Shown piece after piece: positions 23,863-34,324 of a stretch of DNA of 64,000 nt. Made by a program: the position numbers and the translations under genes. This stretch comes from Lunularia cruciata (Eukaryota > Streptophyta > Marchantiopsida > Lunulariales > Lunulariaceae), in NCBI GenBank assembly GCA_948567375.1, contig OX419757.1:11656001-11720000 (forward strand), given 5' to 3'. The notes beneath the pieces are model-generated. The model was not told the origin of the DNA and did no database searches. It was given only the letters and a program-made list of their open reading frames with translations. How positions within the stretch are numbered: position 1 is the first letter of the stretch; every line of letters begins with the position of its first letter.

Positions 23863-24336
23863 CTAATCTTGAGAACTAGTTGATGAAGGTGGTAGTATTT
23901 CTGTAGCTATACTAAGACTCTCTCCAAGATCCATCACCAAAGTCTTCAAAAGTGATTTTACTCCACTACACTCATGTCTTTTCGGAAGTCCTTCAACTCC
24001 ACAAACCTCACACAACTCCTTGGTCTTAGATCTTCTGCCTCCCAATCTTGGTGAAGAAGGTCCAACATGCAAACCCAAGTCAAGTAAGCCTCTCCTTTCT
24101 CTCAATCTCTTGCTCTCAAAGGTCAATGGACATGAACTTGCCTTATGTCCCTTCTCTCCACATAGAAAGCACTTAGACTCACTCTTTCCTCCAAGTGGTG
24201 TAGGTTTTTGGATCCTCTCAACACTCTCTTCAAATTCTATTGTAAATTCTCTTTTCCTCAAATCCACCCCTACAATCACCTCAAACCCTTGGGGAACCTT
24301 GCATAGTCTCAATTTCCACTCTTGGTGACACTCCAT
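23863..24336 (-). CDS. Extra zinc-knuckle ORF upstream of gag in C1
   Basis: 157-codon frame between the leader ORF and gag. It has a CCHC knuckle CFLCGEKGHKASSC near residues 57-70 and a second Cys/His cluster CEVCGVEGLPKRHEC near 108-122, then a Ser/Thr-rich end. Upstream sequence in another frame (24281-24496) may be its N-terminal part, separated by a frameshift. Its arrangement recalls DUF4283-type domains with a C-terminal knuckle, but I could not confirm that. Role unknown; perhaps a nucleic-acid-binding accessory protein. Confidence 0.55.
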   Translation of the reverse strand: MECHQEWKLRLCKVPQGFEVIVGVDLRKREFTIEFEESVERIQKPTPLGGKSESKCFLCGEKGHKASSCPLTFESKRLRERRGLLDLGLHVGPSSPRLGGRRSKTKELCEVCGVEGLPKRHECSGVKSLLKTLVMDLGESLSIATEILPPSSTSSQD

Positions 24337-24985
24337 GTTCCCAAGATGAATCTAAACACTCAAACATGCTTTTTGTTGCTCTCAAACTCCTCATGCATGA
24401 GATCTCCACTCTGCAGAATTGACCCTTCCTCACAATTTCACTCAGACCTCTCAACTTGTATGTGAAAGTCCTCCAAAATTTTTCACACATGATCAAAACT
24501 CTAGGTTGTCCCTTCGTGCAAAATTTTAGATCTTTTCATTGATCCATTTGGCCTAGAGACCTTTCTATTCAGCACACATATTTCAGATTTGGTTTGAAAA
24601 CCACCCACCCCCCTCACTTCAAAAACTCATAACTCCCAGCTCAAGAATGATCTCTCTCTAATTTTTGTGTCAGCAGGTAGGATATAACGTAGTGAATTTT
24701 CTTGAAAAGTTTCAGAATAATACAATGAAAATTAAAGAAATGACAGACTCTGTACAATTTTCTAGAGAGCATGCAGTTGCAGGAGCAGTTTATCCTATCA
24801 ACTTTCAAAAATTCTAGCCCAATGCGCATAATAGATCTCACAATAATTCCAAGTGTGCTAACTGAAAAATTACCCAAGCTATCATGTGTAGAGATTTCAT
24901 GTTCAGATCTCAAACTTGAGATTTTGCCCAAAATCACCTTAATCCCCAAAATCTACAATCCACCTCACAATCTCTCCAAATCCTC

Positions 24986-25156
24986 TCATGTGTAAAAGAT
25001 GTACAAAATCACTTCAAAGACATCATAATGAACTACAGGGTATACAAATGGATCTTGGTTCTTTAACATAAGTTCAACACTCTCCTCTCCTAATTTTCTC
25101 TCCAAGTGAGCTCTCATAGCCTCCTTTTGCCTTATGTAAAATTGAATGCGAAACAT
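24986..25156 (-). CDS. Leader ORF of family C (C1)
   Basis: 56 codons from the first ATG (25156), about 20 bp after the primer-binding site; the frame is open upstream into the LTR. After a KLG motif exactly 33 residues run to the stop: EESVELM, Pro-13, PVVHYD with Tyr-21, and YIFYT at the end. The spacing equals that of the family A, B and D leaders, and the FYIR stretch matches MYIH in A2. Unlike the others the Trp at 25 is Glu. I do not recognise the protein. It lies upstream of the zinc-knuckle ORF. Confidence 0.65.
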   Translation of the reverse strand: MFRIQFYIRQKEAMRAHLERKLGEESVELMLKNQDPFVYPVVHYDVFEVILYIFYT

Positions 25157-25174
25157 TTTCTTGCCTTCTAGAGA

Positions 25175-25193
25175 GGTCCCGGCAACGAACCCA
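25175..25193 (-). other. Primer-binding site of C1
   Basis: On the coding strand TGGGTTCGTTGCCGGGACC starts a few bases after the 5' LTR end. It begins TGG as a primer-binding site should and resembles the GTTGCCGGGG-type sites of plant Athila/Tat elements. I could not assign the tRNA. Confidence 0.6.
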
Positions 25194-25199
25194 AAAATG

Positions 25200-25888
25200 T
25201 GAGCCGGCCTGTCTCTCACTCAGGATGAACCTCTGATGGCTATTATGGTAGCGCACCATGGACTAAGAAGGCAAGGATCCCAACTCCATCATACTCCTCC
25301 AAGGCTAACACTCCAAGACTCAAGACATTGCTCACTAGAGAACTCAATGAGAGAGAGATAGTTGCAAATAAAAGGATGGTGAGTACATCCTCACCCCTTG
25401 TTTATATACTTGTGAAATAGTTATGCACTAAAGTTACTAATTATCGTAGTAACTCAAGTTACTAGACTAAAAGTCAAATAAAGTCAAAAATTAGAAAGGA
25501 ATATCTATTCACATGGGCATATTCCCTTAAGCATGTGGTCTTATCTTGACCCAACCACTAAGTCAAGGATTCCTTCACATGGGCCATCCTTGGACTAAAG
25601 AAGACTCCAAAACAAAACGGCTTGCGGGCCCAAGATCTCTCAACTCTTTCCTCAAAGCCAAACACCTAAGAATAATACCAAGTCAACACACTAAAATCCA
25701 AAATAGTGGTGCTCATCTTTTCTACTTCCTCTAAAGTAAGGTCCTCTCTATCTTAGCTATGACTAACTTTATCTAACCATGACTAATATAGAACCATCCT
25801 TTATCTCTATATAAATAATATCTCTTAAGTACTTGTAATACCAAGCTAAGTATCACAATACCACACACATGCACAAATGGGTGTTTTA
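25200..25888 (-). repeat. 5' LTR of C1
   Basis: About 689 bp matching 18089-18779. The outer end reads GTGTTTTA instead of GTGTTACA, so the terminal bases have mutated. Confidence 0.9.
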
Positions 25889-26685
25889 GTCCAAGCTCAC
25901 CTAATAAAGGGAGCCCAAAGTCATTATGGGTCCCAAAAAGAAAGTTGAGGGTAGTCCCATAGGGAGAGAAATTTTAGGAAGAAGGTCCCCAAAGGAGAAG
26001 ATAGTTGGGATTGCAAGCACTAGCAGTCCCATACCCAAAAATACTATGGGACATGAGGTACTAACTCAAAAGGGAGATGGTGATTAACAAATATTAGAAT
26101 ACAAGAAGCACTATAGAAGCAACCCATATAGTGGATCTCTTGGAGCCAACCATAGAAGGACTTTAGAGTACATAGGGAAGAAACAATTTTGGACATCTTG
26201 GACAAGGGGATGAGCCAATTGAGCCTGAATGTAGATGGAGAAGAAGCTACTAAGGGAATAGTAGTGCAACATTTTGAGCTAATGGATGTTGTGGGATCTT
26301 TTGCAAGGAAGTTCCAGTCACTCAACTCAAAGGCAAGAAAGAGAGTACCAATTGGCACTTGATGTAGCAGAACTGGTCAAACAAGGGGTGGAAGGTACAA
26401 ATACACTAGCACCTAACTTCCCATACTTCATGTGTGCCATGTAGGCCTTGAAGTTCAAAGAGCCCTTGGAAAAAGTGTGATTGCCTTGCAGATGTATGAG
26501 ATCCAAGGTTTAGAAACTTATGCCTGGGAGGTGAATGCCTTATGATTGTTGGGCAGGCAATCTAATTTACAAGCTAAAAGCTAAGTAGAGTCATGTAAGG
26601 AACTCACAACTTCCAAGAATGGTTGAAGCTTGCCCTTCCTCTAAGCCATGGGTCCAATTACAACCCACTTGTAGTTATGGCCCTT
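25889..26685 (+). pseudogene. Decayed ORF, unidentified (middle part)
   Basis: Begins in a Ser/Pro/Lys-rich stretch similar in composition to the sequence left of the C1 insertion, so it may continue 16178-17818. Stops and frameshifts are frequent. It is interrupted at 26685 by the solo LTR. No family recognised. Confidence 0.3.
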
Positions 26686-27418
26686 TGTAATACCTAGCTA
26701 GACAATAGCTAGACAAATGATCTAGAGATGAAATTTGGTTTGGTAACATTTGGAAGGATGTTATACATGATGGAATAAGTAGATAAGATAGAGGTATCAC
26801 CAAAAGAGTACTTATACTAATAGGCCAAAAACTAAAAAATGCTTGGAAACTTTAGAATCAACAGCTAGGCATATGATCTAGAGGTGAAACTTGGGGTGGT
26901 CACATTTGGAATGATGTTACACATGATGGAGAAAGTAGATCAAATAGAAGTATCACCAAAAAAAGCATTTCTGCTAATAGATCAAGAGTCAATATAGGCC
27001 TGAAAACTTTAGAGGCCTAAACGGATGAATTAGGCCTCAAAAATATGTAGATCTCCCCCCCCCCCCCCCCAAAGGGAGAAAAGCTGGCCTTCACTCTCCC
27101 AGGTTTGTCTCATCAATATTTCACCCTCATCCAAGTGATTTTGAGATTCCTACAAGAAGATTCTCTAAAAGATTCACTCCTTTCAAAGCTTGCTTGACCA
27201 ACCAGATGAGACCGTGACAAACATGTCACCCATCCAAGCAAGTAATCTAAGGGTGGAGCTTGGTGACAGATCACCTATCCATGTTCTTAATCCTATGGTG
27301 GAGCTTCCTTGGAGGAGATCCTCTTTGGCTATATAATAAAGAGAAGGTGCTTCTTTGGGGTTTTGAACGTGGAATTCATGTTTTCTCTATCGTGTTCCTC
27401 TATCCTTGGAATATTACA
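26686..27418 (+). repeat. Solo LTR of family A
   Basis: 733 bp from TGTAAT to ATTACA, matching 5625-6316 and 58752-59490, with no internal element sequence on either side. It is flanked by CCCTT (26681-26685) and CCCTC (27419-27423), a five-base target-site duplication with one difference. It holds a run of about 17 C residues near 27056-27072 and TATATAATAA at 27330-27339. Confidence 0.92.
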
Positions 27419-29240
27419 CCCTCCCATTATTCATGACCATTAGATTGCAAGGGGTTATCAATGTAAACGAAGTGGAGGAAGCCACTAAGGCCTTATGTAG
27501 AGAAGACAAGGAATGGTTAGCCTAGTACCATTCCTTCCCTGACCAACTTTCACATGGGACATGCAAAAGAAGTTATTTGTAGCTTTTTCTAAATGACAAC
27601 AAGGAATGCTAATATTCAAAATGGTATAACAAAATTATTGGTTTGATCTCATCCTACTCATTATGGGTATGGCAATAAACCAACATGTAAATCTATGAAC
27701 AAAGATTAGCACCCAATAATTTTCCATGCTTTGGTTGCATGGAATCAAATTTTGGAACCTCCAAAAGACTAAGTGTGTATATATAGAAGCCATCCTTTAG
27801 GGGGATATCCAATTGGAACACATGTACAAGATAACCTATGTGGTATTTATTTCCCATACTTCACCTTGAGGTACCTAATGGGAAGCTTGAAGCTTATAAA
27901 TTGGGGATTGGCAATAAGATATCCGTTATGTCATGCAAAGGAATACATTAAGGTGTCCTGGGTAGCCAACAAGGAGATTTCCTAAATCTATAAGGATGTA
28001 GGGCTACACTAGCCCATGATGCTATTATCAACACCAATCTAGGATAAATAGAAGGTCCATATCACTCACATGATTCAAGAGCATAAGGTAGCCTTGGATC
28101 ATCTAGGGAAAGAATGCGGACTTCTTCAACCATTTTGTGGATGTGTCATTGGCAAATTTGGAGCAAATCAAGAGAAATATCCACAAGTACTCCTTGACTT
28201 TTGAGGCCTTGGATGTATGCATGATGAAATGCTATGACAAAGGATATTACTCAAACATCAATCTAGATAATAATGACTTGGAAGTGGATGTAGCTATTGC
28301 ATATGTACTAGAGTGGAAAAACCCTATAGTCAAAAGATTTCCTATATCATATCGACCAAACTGGGAATCCAAGTTAGGGGTCCTCAAATTCCCACAACCA
28401 TACATGATGATTTTCATTTTGTACTTAAATATGATAAAGTTTCCCCTATAAGTGTTTGTTTCTACAACCATGCAAGAATCATGGTGGCTACTAACACTTA
28501 GTTGTGTTAGTTGTTGCTAAGCACCCAAGGTTCCGCACCTACCATTGCAACAATAACAAACATGGAGACAATGGGCCTTCTCACAACTTTGGAATCCATT
28601 TCTAGGAGTATGCAGAAGAGGTTTAAGGAGAAATTGGACTTGAGAGTACTCTGGTTAGACTCAATCCAATATTTGGAGTAGAAGAAGAAATATCTTACTT
28701 GGCCTCATATAGAAAGACACCTGAAGGGAATTCAAGAAACCATGGAAATATTGGAAGATTGTTGGCAATGATGTTGTGGTGTATGACTTAAGATCCCATA
28801 CTTTTCCAAGTGGCTGTGTATTGTAAGGTCCTTGCCTAAGTGTATCATCGCACAACTCAAGGTGATATCAAGGAGAGGAGTACCTTCAATCCCTTACACC
28901 AAGAAATCAAGTGCATGCTTTTCATGTACCTCTTACAACAAGCTAGTATGTGTGTTGTTGTCTAAAGAGAGCTCTAGAGGTGGCTCATATGGATGGTTTC
29001 ATAGAGATTTGGGACTCCATATTTAGAGATCACCAAGCAAGAGACCAGACAAGAACATGCAACACAATGCGGAACAAATTCTTTCTATATGCAGTCAAGG
29101 GCAAGAGGAAGAAATAGCATTGGGATGCTTGTTCAAAGTGCAAGGATTTAGAAGAGTGTTGTGTCAATGGGCAAAAATGCCATGTTTCAATCTAGAAAAT
29201 ATCATTTACAGGTTGTACCAAATCAAAGGTACAGAATAAA
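27419..29240 (+). pseudogene. Decayed ORF, unidentified (right part)
   Basis: Plus-strand fragments in changing frames: 27773-27985 (with LCGIYFPYFTLRYLMGSL), 28137-28451 (with ANLEQIKRNIHKYSLTFEAL and GVLKFPQPY) and a tail near 28560-28770. Composition and hydrophobic pattern look coding, but stops are frequent. I do not recognise the family. It may be the C-terminal part of the ORF at 16178-17818, or a separate dead gene. Confidence 0.35.
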
Positions 29241-29715
29241 GATATGTTGTGGGAACAATAGATATTGGGAATTCTTATTTGATTGAGTCAATTTCTAGGA
29301 AGCTGCTAAAGGAGCTCACGTAATCATTGGGTCTACGGACTAAAGTTATTGCCAATTGTGGTTGTAAGAGCTATTCTTTATGACTTCCTATGGGATGAAT
29401 TAAATAGCAATTATTATAAAGAAAATCTATGATGATTGAGCATTGAGTGTTGAGCTTAGTCTTTGGATGATCAATGTGTATTGTGTGTAGTGTGGTACCC
29501 ACATTTTTTGTTTTGTTAGTTTTAAGAGTATGAAGTAATATTTGGAGTAGAAAAGAAGGCAGATTTGGGGGTCCAAAGTAGGAAATCTGATTCAAGCCGA
29601 GGATACTTGGATCGGTGTTGAGGGAGGATACTTTGCTTTGGGTTGATAACACCCAATCCGCTGATCTTCAACTACAATTTTGACTCAGGCCGTACCAAAT
29701 AAGAAAGGATGCACT
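29241..29715. other. Intergenic, nothing recognised
   Basis: AT-rich sequence without a convincing ORF or repeat. It lies between the decayed ORF and the duplicated region upstream of the ankyrin gene. Confidence 0.5.
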
Positions 29716-30130
29716 TTGCAAATGGCTACCTCATGTGAGCTTATATTCTATAGCAAGAGGCATGAACATTCATTAGGCATGATTTTTTACTACAATTGAC
29801 CGCATAATGACTACAACATGGAGAAGTATAAAATTGAGAGAGGATGTGCAGAGAGGATTTCAGAATGCTTAGTCAAATTTGTCCTATTACTTCATGTAGT
29901 CCAGAGGACTGTAGTTGAGTTGAGTTGCAGGGCAAGTCGCAAACGGCTGCATCATGTGAGCTTATATTCGATAGCAACAGGCATGGACATTCATTAGCGT
30001 GATTTTTTATTACAATTGACCGCATAATGACTACAACATGGAGAAGTATAAAATTGAGACTTGGGAGAGAGGGTTTCACAATGCTTAGTCAAATTTGTCC
30101 CATTACTTCATGTAATCCAGGGGATTGTAG
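29716..30130. repeat. Tandem duplication upstream of the ankyrin gene (first pair)
   Basis: About 200 bp repeated with a period near 222: the copy from 29717 (GCAAATGGCTACCTCATGTG) recurs from 29939 with scattered substitutions and a few indels. Confidence 0.85.
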
Positions 30131-30164
30131 TTGAGTTGCAGGGCAAGTCGTCGAGTTGCTATTT

Positions 30165-30562
30165 TCTGTCAAAAAGTGACGTAGCGTTAGAGATAAAAGA
30201 AAACTTCCATACTATTTGGAATGCCTGAGACCTAACCTCGTATATTTGCAGACGCACATGATATGTGCGCTTTAATTGAACAATTTTCGAGGAGGTGAAA
30301 GCAGCGTGCGACAGGTAGTGTTAATGTAATGTGTATTCTCGAATATGCAAGGATAGAATTTTTATCTGGCATGTGCAGTATGGGCCACCACGGAATCCAA
30401 CACGTAACGCCTTAGAAAAAATTATTTTCTGTCAGAAAGTGACGGAGCGTTGGAGGTAAACGAGAACTTCTATACTACTTGGAATGCCTGAGACCTAACC
30501 TTGTATTTTTGCAGACGCACATGATGTGTGCGCATTCGTTGAACAATTTTCGAGGAGGTGAA
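30165..30562. repeat. Duplication in the ankyrin promoter region (second pair)
   Basis: About 138 bp at 30165-30301 (TTTTCTGTCAAAAAGTGACG onward) recurs at 30423-30562, separated by about 120 bp of unique sequence. Both copies end in TTTTCGAGGAGGTGAAAGCA. Retained similarity close to a gene could mean duplicated cis-elements, but the function is unknown. Confidence 0.8.
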
Positions 30563-30603
30563 AGCAGGATATCTTCTTATTCTTCACAAGTCAAACGTGA
30601 ACT

Positions 30604-30680
30604 CTTCTTCGTTGCTATTACTGTTACGGACGCTGTTACTATTACTGTTACTGTTACTTCTTGTTAATATTTTTGTTACT
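30604..30680 (+). repeat. GTTACT-type microsatellite in the 5' leader
   Basis: Irregular repeats of TGTTAC/TATTAC between 30614 and 30680, 60 to 120 bp before the ankyrin start codon. Confidence 0.6.
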
Positions 30681-30737
30681 GACGCGCTAGATATTTTTCT
30701 GAATGTTGACGTCAGTTATATGATTTAAAAATTTGGG

Positions 30738-33293
30738 ATGGTGTTGCAAAATGGATTCCATAGCCCACATCTTATAGACTCTGAAACAAAGTTCTTTCGT
30801 TTCTCTGCTCACGACAATGATGAGGAGCAAATTGCAGGACTATCGGTGTTGAGTGTAGTATATAGTACTTCATGTGCTGCGCATGATGTGATTGCAAATA
30901 CTAAAGGTCCAGTAACGAGCAGCTCAGCAAACCCCTATACGTACCCACGCGAACTGAGCCAAGAAGGCATTCGAAGTTCCGACAGAATGGAAAACCTATC
31001 TACCAATGATGATGTGGAGAGATGGCGCGATCTTCTCCTACAAGCGGTTCGGATCGCAGATTTTGCTGTGATAGAAAAGTTCCTTAAGTTATATTCCTCG
31101 TTAGATGATGTTGGGAAACTTGTTCATACGGGGTTGCTGTACGATACTCGTAATGAGTATGGATTTTCTCTCATGCACATAGCTGTAGAAAATGGACATA
31201 AGAGGTGTGTTAACGCTCTTGTGAGGCTGGAGCACTTGTGGATTGCATTGAAAGTGGAGAATCCTCGTAGCACTCAACTTCAGAAAGACTTCACCAGATC
31301 GGTTCTTTCCATTTTCTACTTGTACCGTTCCAGAGGGACGCACTCTTCTTTTTCATCTGGAGTACATGACCCCTTCGACTTAGCCACTTCGTTGCACAGG
31401 GAATGGACTGAGTACTTGAAGAATATGGCGTCAACATCCTTGAAGAGGGATGTCTATTTGAAAGATTTCTTCGGTGATGCAACGTACGAAGAAGAGGATT
31501 CATGGCACGTGATTTTGCCTATGGCATTTGGATCTGGTGATCAGGAAATATTACAAAAACTGAAAGACGATCGGGAAGTGGAATCCAAACTTTTGCAGAT
31601 TGTTTTCAGCATAGGTGTCTACACCTACACTCCACGGAAACTTCTGCAGAAGCTACTCCAATATTCCGTTAGATATTTGAGGCTTAAGATGGTTCACTCC
31701 AAGAGTTATCCTCACCACTATACTCCTCTGCACGTAGCCACCTTGTACCAGCGTGAAGATACGATGCTAGAACTCTTAGAATGGTACGCACAGGAAAAGG
31801 CAGAGGAGGGTTATGTCAACTGGGAACTCCTGAAAGTGTTCTACCCTCGCCCTTGGGGATTTTCAGATGCTTTTTCTCTTACTCCATTGCACTACGCCGT
31901 ACTGATGAAATCAGAGAAGTTCGTCCGACTACTTCTCAACAAGTTGGAGGCGATGTGGGACGTCTATTCGCGGGACTCATCTCTGCGTACGCCATTACAC
32001 ATGGCATGCATCGGGTTGGTACGCGGATCCGATCCTGGCCACTTCCAACCATCAGAGAAGATAATAGAGCTGCTCTGCGGTAGTGTGTATTTACGAAATG
32101 CGGTGGATTGTTGCAAGTTCACTCCCCTTCACTGGGCAGTGCACATGAAATCTACCGAGGTAGTGCAACTTCTTTTGGAGAGATTTCGAGTAAGAACAAC
32201 CGAAAAGAACAGGGATGGCATGACTGTACTGAAGTATGCAGTGGAGAGCGTCAACATAGATGGCGGATTCACAGACATTGAGTCGTCACGATCAAAGACC
32301 ATGGATATACTGAGGACGCTCAAGTCGAGCCCAGGAATCAAGGATGAATTAGATCTCCTGTACCGTGACAGGCAAGTCTTTGTAGATGCTGCGAATGCAA
32401 TCCTTGTAGGCGCAGCTCTGATAGCGAGTGTCACTTACGGTGGATGGCTTCAACCTCCTCTTGGAGATGATGACGACACGAGCAGGAAGGTAGTGCGAAT
32501 CTTCTGGGTTTTTAACAGTCTATCTTTTTCTTTTGCGATAGCAACAGTCCTGGCTGGCGCAGGGGCCGTTATGCCTATGACGAACTTGTATATTGAGGAT
32601 GCAGTGGAGAGAGTTCGTTACTGGCTTGGTATCACATCTCTTTTACTTCTACTCGCCGTCCTGTTCGTTCTTGGGGCATTTTGGACGGCTGGCTTCGCGT
32701 CGTCAACACAAATTCCTGATTTGCAGATGAATATGATCGCTACGACGGTATTAGGAACCGCAGTGTGCGTTTTTATTGGTTTATTCTATGCGCATGGTTT
32801 GGCAGGGTTGAGTAGCGGATTGCCGTGGAAGAAATCAATTACCCAGGGAGGTAAGACTACCGGTAGTGCGCGGGATTCTGTCGTAGATCTAGAAAGGACA
32901 TGGCAAGACCGCTTAAAGCTATCTGAAGTTAAAGATGAGGGTAATTTCTTAGATCTCCTTGTTTTGGGTCTAGTTGAAGTTTCACTTTCGGACAGCTTAG
33001 TTCAGAAGGTGGACTTCCGTGAGCTGTACAGTCGAGTTCTGCCAAGAGTCAAATTTGCTGTAGATAGAGAAGTAGAATCTGACCATGATTCAGTTGCTTC
33101 CAGCTTTGATTTTAGACAAGGAGGCATTCAGCACGCCATTCTCAAAATCCCACATACTTCCTCGTGTAGAGATCTCTGTATAACTAGAGACGCCTTCCTC
33201 CTAAAACGTGGACTTCAAAAAATAACTAGGGAGGAATGGAATATACGATGTAATCAAGGAGAAATCCCGAAATGCCTTTTCACCAGACAATGA
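30738..33293 (+). CDS. Ankyrin-repeat protein with PGG-type membrane domain
   Basis: Intact single-exon frame of 851 residues. Ankyrin repeats are readable near residues 141-166 (YGFSLMHIAVENGH), 327-350 (HYTPLHVATLY), 381-405 (LTPLHYAVLM), 417-447 (RTPLHMAC), 461-485 (FTPLHWAVHM) and 493-505. Residues 555-690 hold the PGG-like segment (ALIASVTYGGWLQPP) and three further hydrophobic spans (about 585-612, 628-654, 667-690), so the protein is likely multi-pass with the repeats in the cytosol. Plant relatives such as the ACD6/ITN1 type act in defence or salt signalling at membranes; the role here is inferred only. The 160-residue tail after the last membrane span is longer than usual. A second in-frame Met at residue 84 (30987) could be the true start. 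No stop-codon decay is seen. Confidence 0.9.
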   Translation: MVLQNGFHSPHLIDSETKFFRFSAHDNDEEQIAGLSVLSVVYSTSCAAHDVIANTKGPVTSSSANPYTYPRELSQEGIRSSDRMENLSTNDDVERWRDLLLQAVRIADFAVIEKFLKLYSSLDDVGKLVHTGLLYDTRNEYGFSLMHIAVENGHKRCVNALVRLEHLWIALKVENPRSTQLQKDFTRSVLSIFYLYRSRGTHSSFSSGVHDPFDLATSLHREWTEYLKNMASTSLKRDVYLKDFFGDATYEEEDSWHVILPMAFGSGDQEILQKLKDDREVESKLLQIVFSIGVYTYTPRKLLQKLLQYSVRYLRLKMVHSKSYPHHYTPLHVATLYQREDTMLELLEWYAQEKAEEGYVNWELLKVFYPRPWGFSDAFSLTPLHYAVLMKSEKFVRLLLNKLEAMWDVYSRDSSLRTPLHMACIGLVRGSDPGHFQPSEKIIELLCGSVYLRNAVDCCKFTPLHWAVHMKSTEVVQLLLERFRVRTTEKNRDGMTVLKYAVESVNIDGGFTDIESSRSKTMDILRTLKSSPGIKDELDLLYRDRQVFVDAANAILVGAALIASVTYGGWLQPPLGDDDDTSRKVVRIFWVFNSLSFSFAIATVLAGAGAVMPMTNLYIEDAVERVRYWLGITSLLLLLAVLFVLGAFWTAGFASSTQIPDLQMNMIATTVLGTAVCVFIGLFYAHGLAGLSSGLPWKKSITQGGKTTGSARDSVVDLERTWQDRLKLSEVKDEGNFLDLLVLGLVEVSLSDSLVQKVDFRELYSRVLPRVKFAVDREVESDHDSVASSFDFRQGGIQHAILKIPHTSSCRDLCITRDAFLLKRGLQKITREEWNIRCNQGEIPKCLFTRQ

Positions 33294-33317
33294 TACTATA
33301 TTCCAGACTTTGCTTCG

Positions 33318-33500
33318 ACATCCTTGGATTGTTGATTCAGTTTTGATCCCTTAATGTTCGATTTCGTACAGTAGCTTTTACATTACACGCTACCTTCAGT
33401 GACATTGTACTCGTCCTTGGATTGCTGATACACCTTTCATTCCTTAATCGTCGACCTCGTGCAGTGACTTTTACAATCCAAGCTACCTTCAATGACATGT
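33318..33500. repeat. Tandem duplication just downstream of the ankyrin gene
   Basis: About 90 bp repeated: CATCCTTGGATTGTTGATTC... at 33321 and GTCCTTGGATTGCTGATACA... at 33413, each continuing through a CAGT..CTTTTACA segment and GCTACCTTCA.TGACAT. It probably lies in the 3' UTR. Confidence 0.8.
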
Positions 33501-33732
33501 CGTCCCGTAAGAGTTAAAGATTAAGAAAGAACGTGCAGCCAGTTCCAACGAGTTAACTCAAACTGAAACATCACAGCTAGCGAGTCCCCGTCGTCCCAAA
33601 CGTCAAGAACTAACTCCCTTGATCGCCATTTCGGTGTGCGTTTTATTTGTTTCATGAACATATGCGTCCGGGAGTCTTCACTCCGGTAAGCCTTCCCCTT
33701 GCACTCGGGTCCAAGTCTCATCATGTACGAGG

Positions 33733-34146
33733 TCAATCACAGCTTTTGGCATGGTCCCATGCTTCAGAGTTATACAAGGAATTCCAATGATTACTAGCTA
33801 TAGGTAACGCAAAATTTGATATACCGAGAGTAAATATTCTAGCAGCTATATTGGCTATGTAGAACAATGTTGTGGCGTCCAGTAGAAATCTATATGGTCC
33901 CATGAAATCTTGTACCCTTATAGAACTCAAAACAACACCGTAAGTATCATGATGTATCTTAAAGTTCGAGGGAACAAAGATGATTATCCCAAGAAAAACG
34001 AATCGTCTACGTTCGCTAGATGAACCGAGTAACTTTTTACATAATATAATATGGAATCCACTCGATCTCACCTCCTGATATTTTCTCCAATCCCCCAAGC
34101 CAATGACACGTCTCCATATAAACAAATTTCGGAGAAGTGAAGCCAC
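33733..34146 (-). CDS. Possible small membrane protein or gene fragment, unidentified
   Basis: 137-codon frame with two or three hydrophobic stretches (e.g. FVFLGIIIFVPS and FLLDATTLFYIANIA). The second vaguely recalls the S2 region of plant cyclic-nucleotide-gated channels, but I cannot support that by eye. The neighbouring frame 33521-33736 is basic and might continue it after a frameshift or intron. It may be a dead fragment or chance. Confidence 0.25.
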   Translation of the reverse strand: MASLLRNLFIWRRVIGLGDWRKYQEVRSSGFHIILCKKLLGSSSERRRFVFLGIIIFVPSNFKIHHDTYGVVLSSIRVQDFMGPYRFLLDATTLFYIANIAARIFTLGISNFALPIASNHWNSLYNSEAWDHAKSCD

Positions 34147-34324
34147 GATGTTCTTTGTTTGTAAACCATGAGAATCAGTACAGTAATCAGTGCGGATTTA
34201 TCCAAAAGTAGCGGATCTTTATGATATGGCTCTTAGAGAGAACTATATCAGAAATGAAATGAAAAAGATTAGCACTAAGTGCGCAGCAGCTATCGGACAT
34301 GGTTCTGGTAGAGATTGGAGTCGT

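Larger units (their letters stand above)
18089..25888 (-). mobile_element. Ty3/gypsy element, family C, copy C1 (non-chromodomain, broken)
   Basis: Minus-strand element with LTRs at 25200-25888 (5') and 18089-18779 (3'). Order: primer-binding site, small leader ORF, zinc-knuckle ORF, gag with a second knuckle, protease with a VDGRS motif, RT, RNase H, integrase. No chromodomain is seen. The VDG-type protease, FIDDF reverse transcriptase and a primer-binding site ending GTTGCCGGG resemble the plant Athila/Tat group, but I could not place it firmly. Copy C2 (61051-64000) is closely similar and has an intact pol, whereas C1 has several stops and frameshifts. No clear target-site duplication was found, partly because the left junction is duplicated. 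Confidence 0.92.

Noticed and set aside
31781-32083. 100-codon plus frame inside the ankyrin gene
   Set aside because: Shadow frame of an intact 851-codon ORF.
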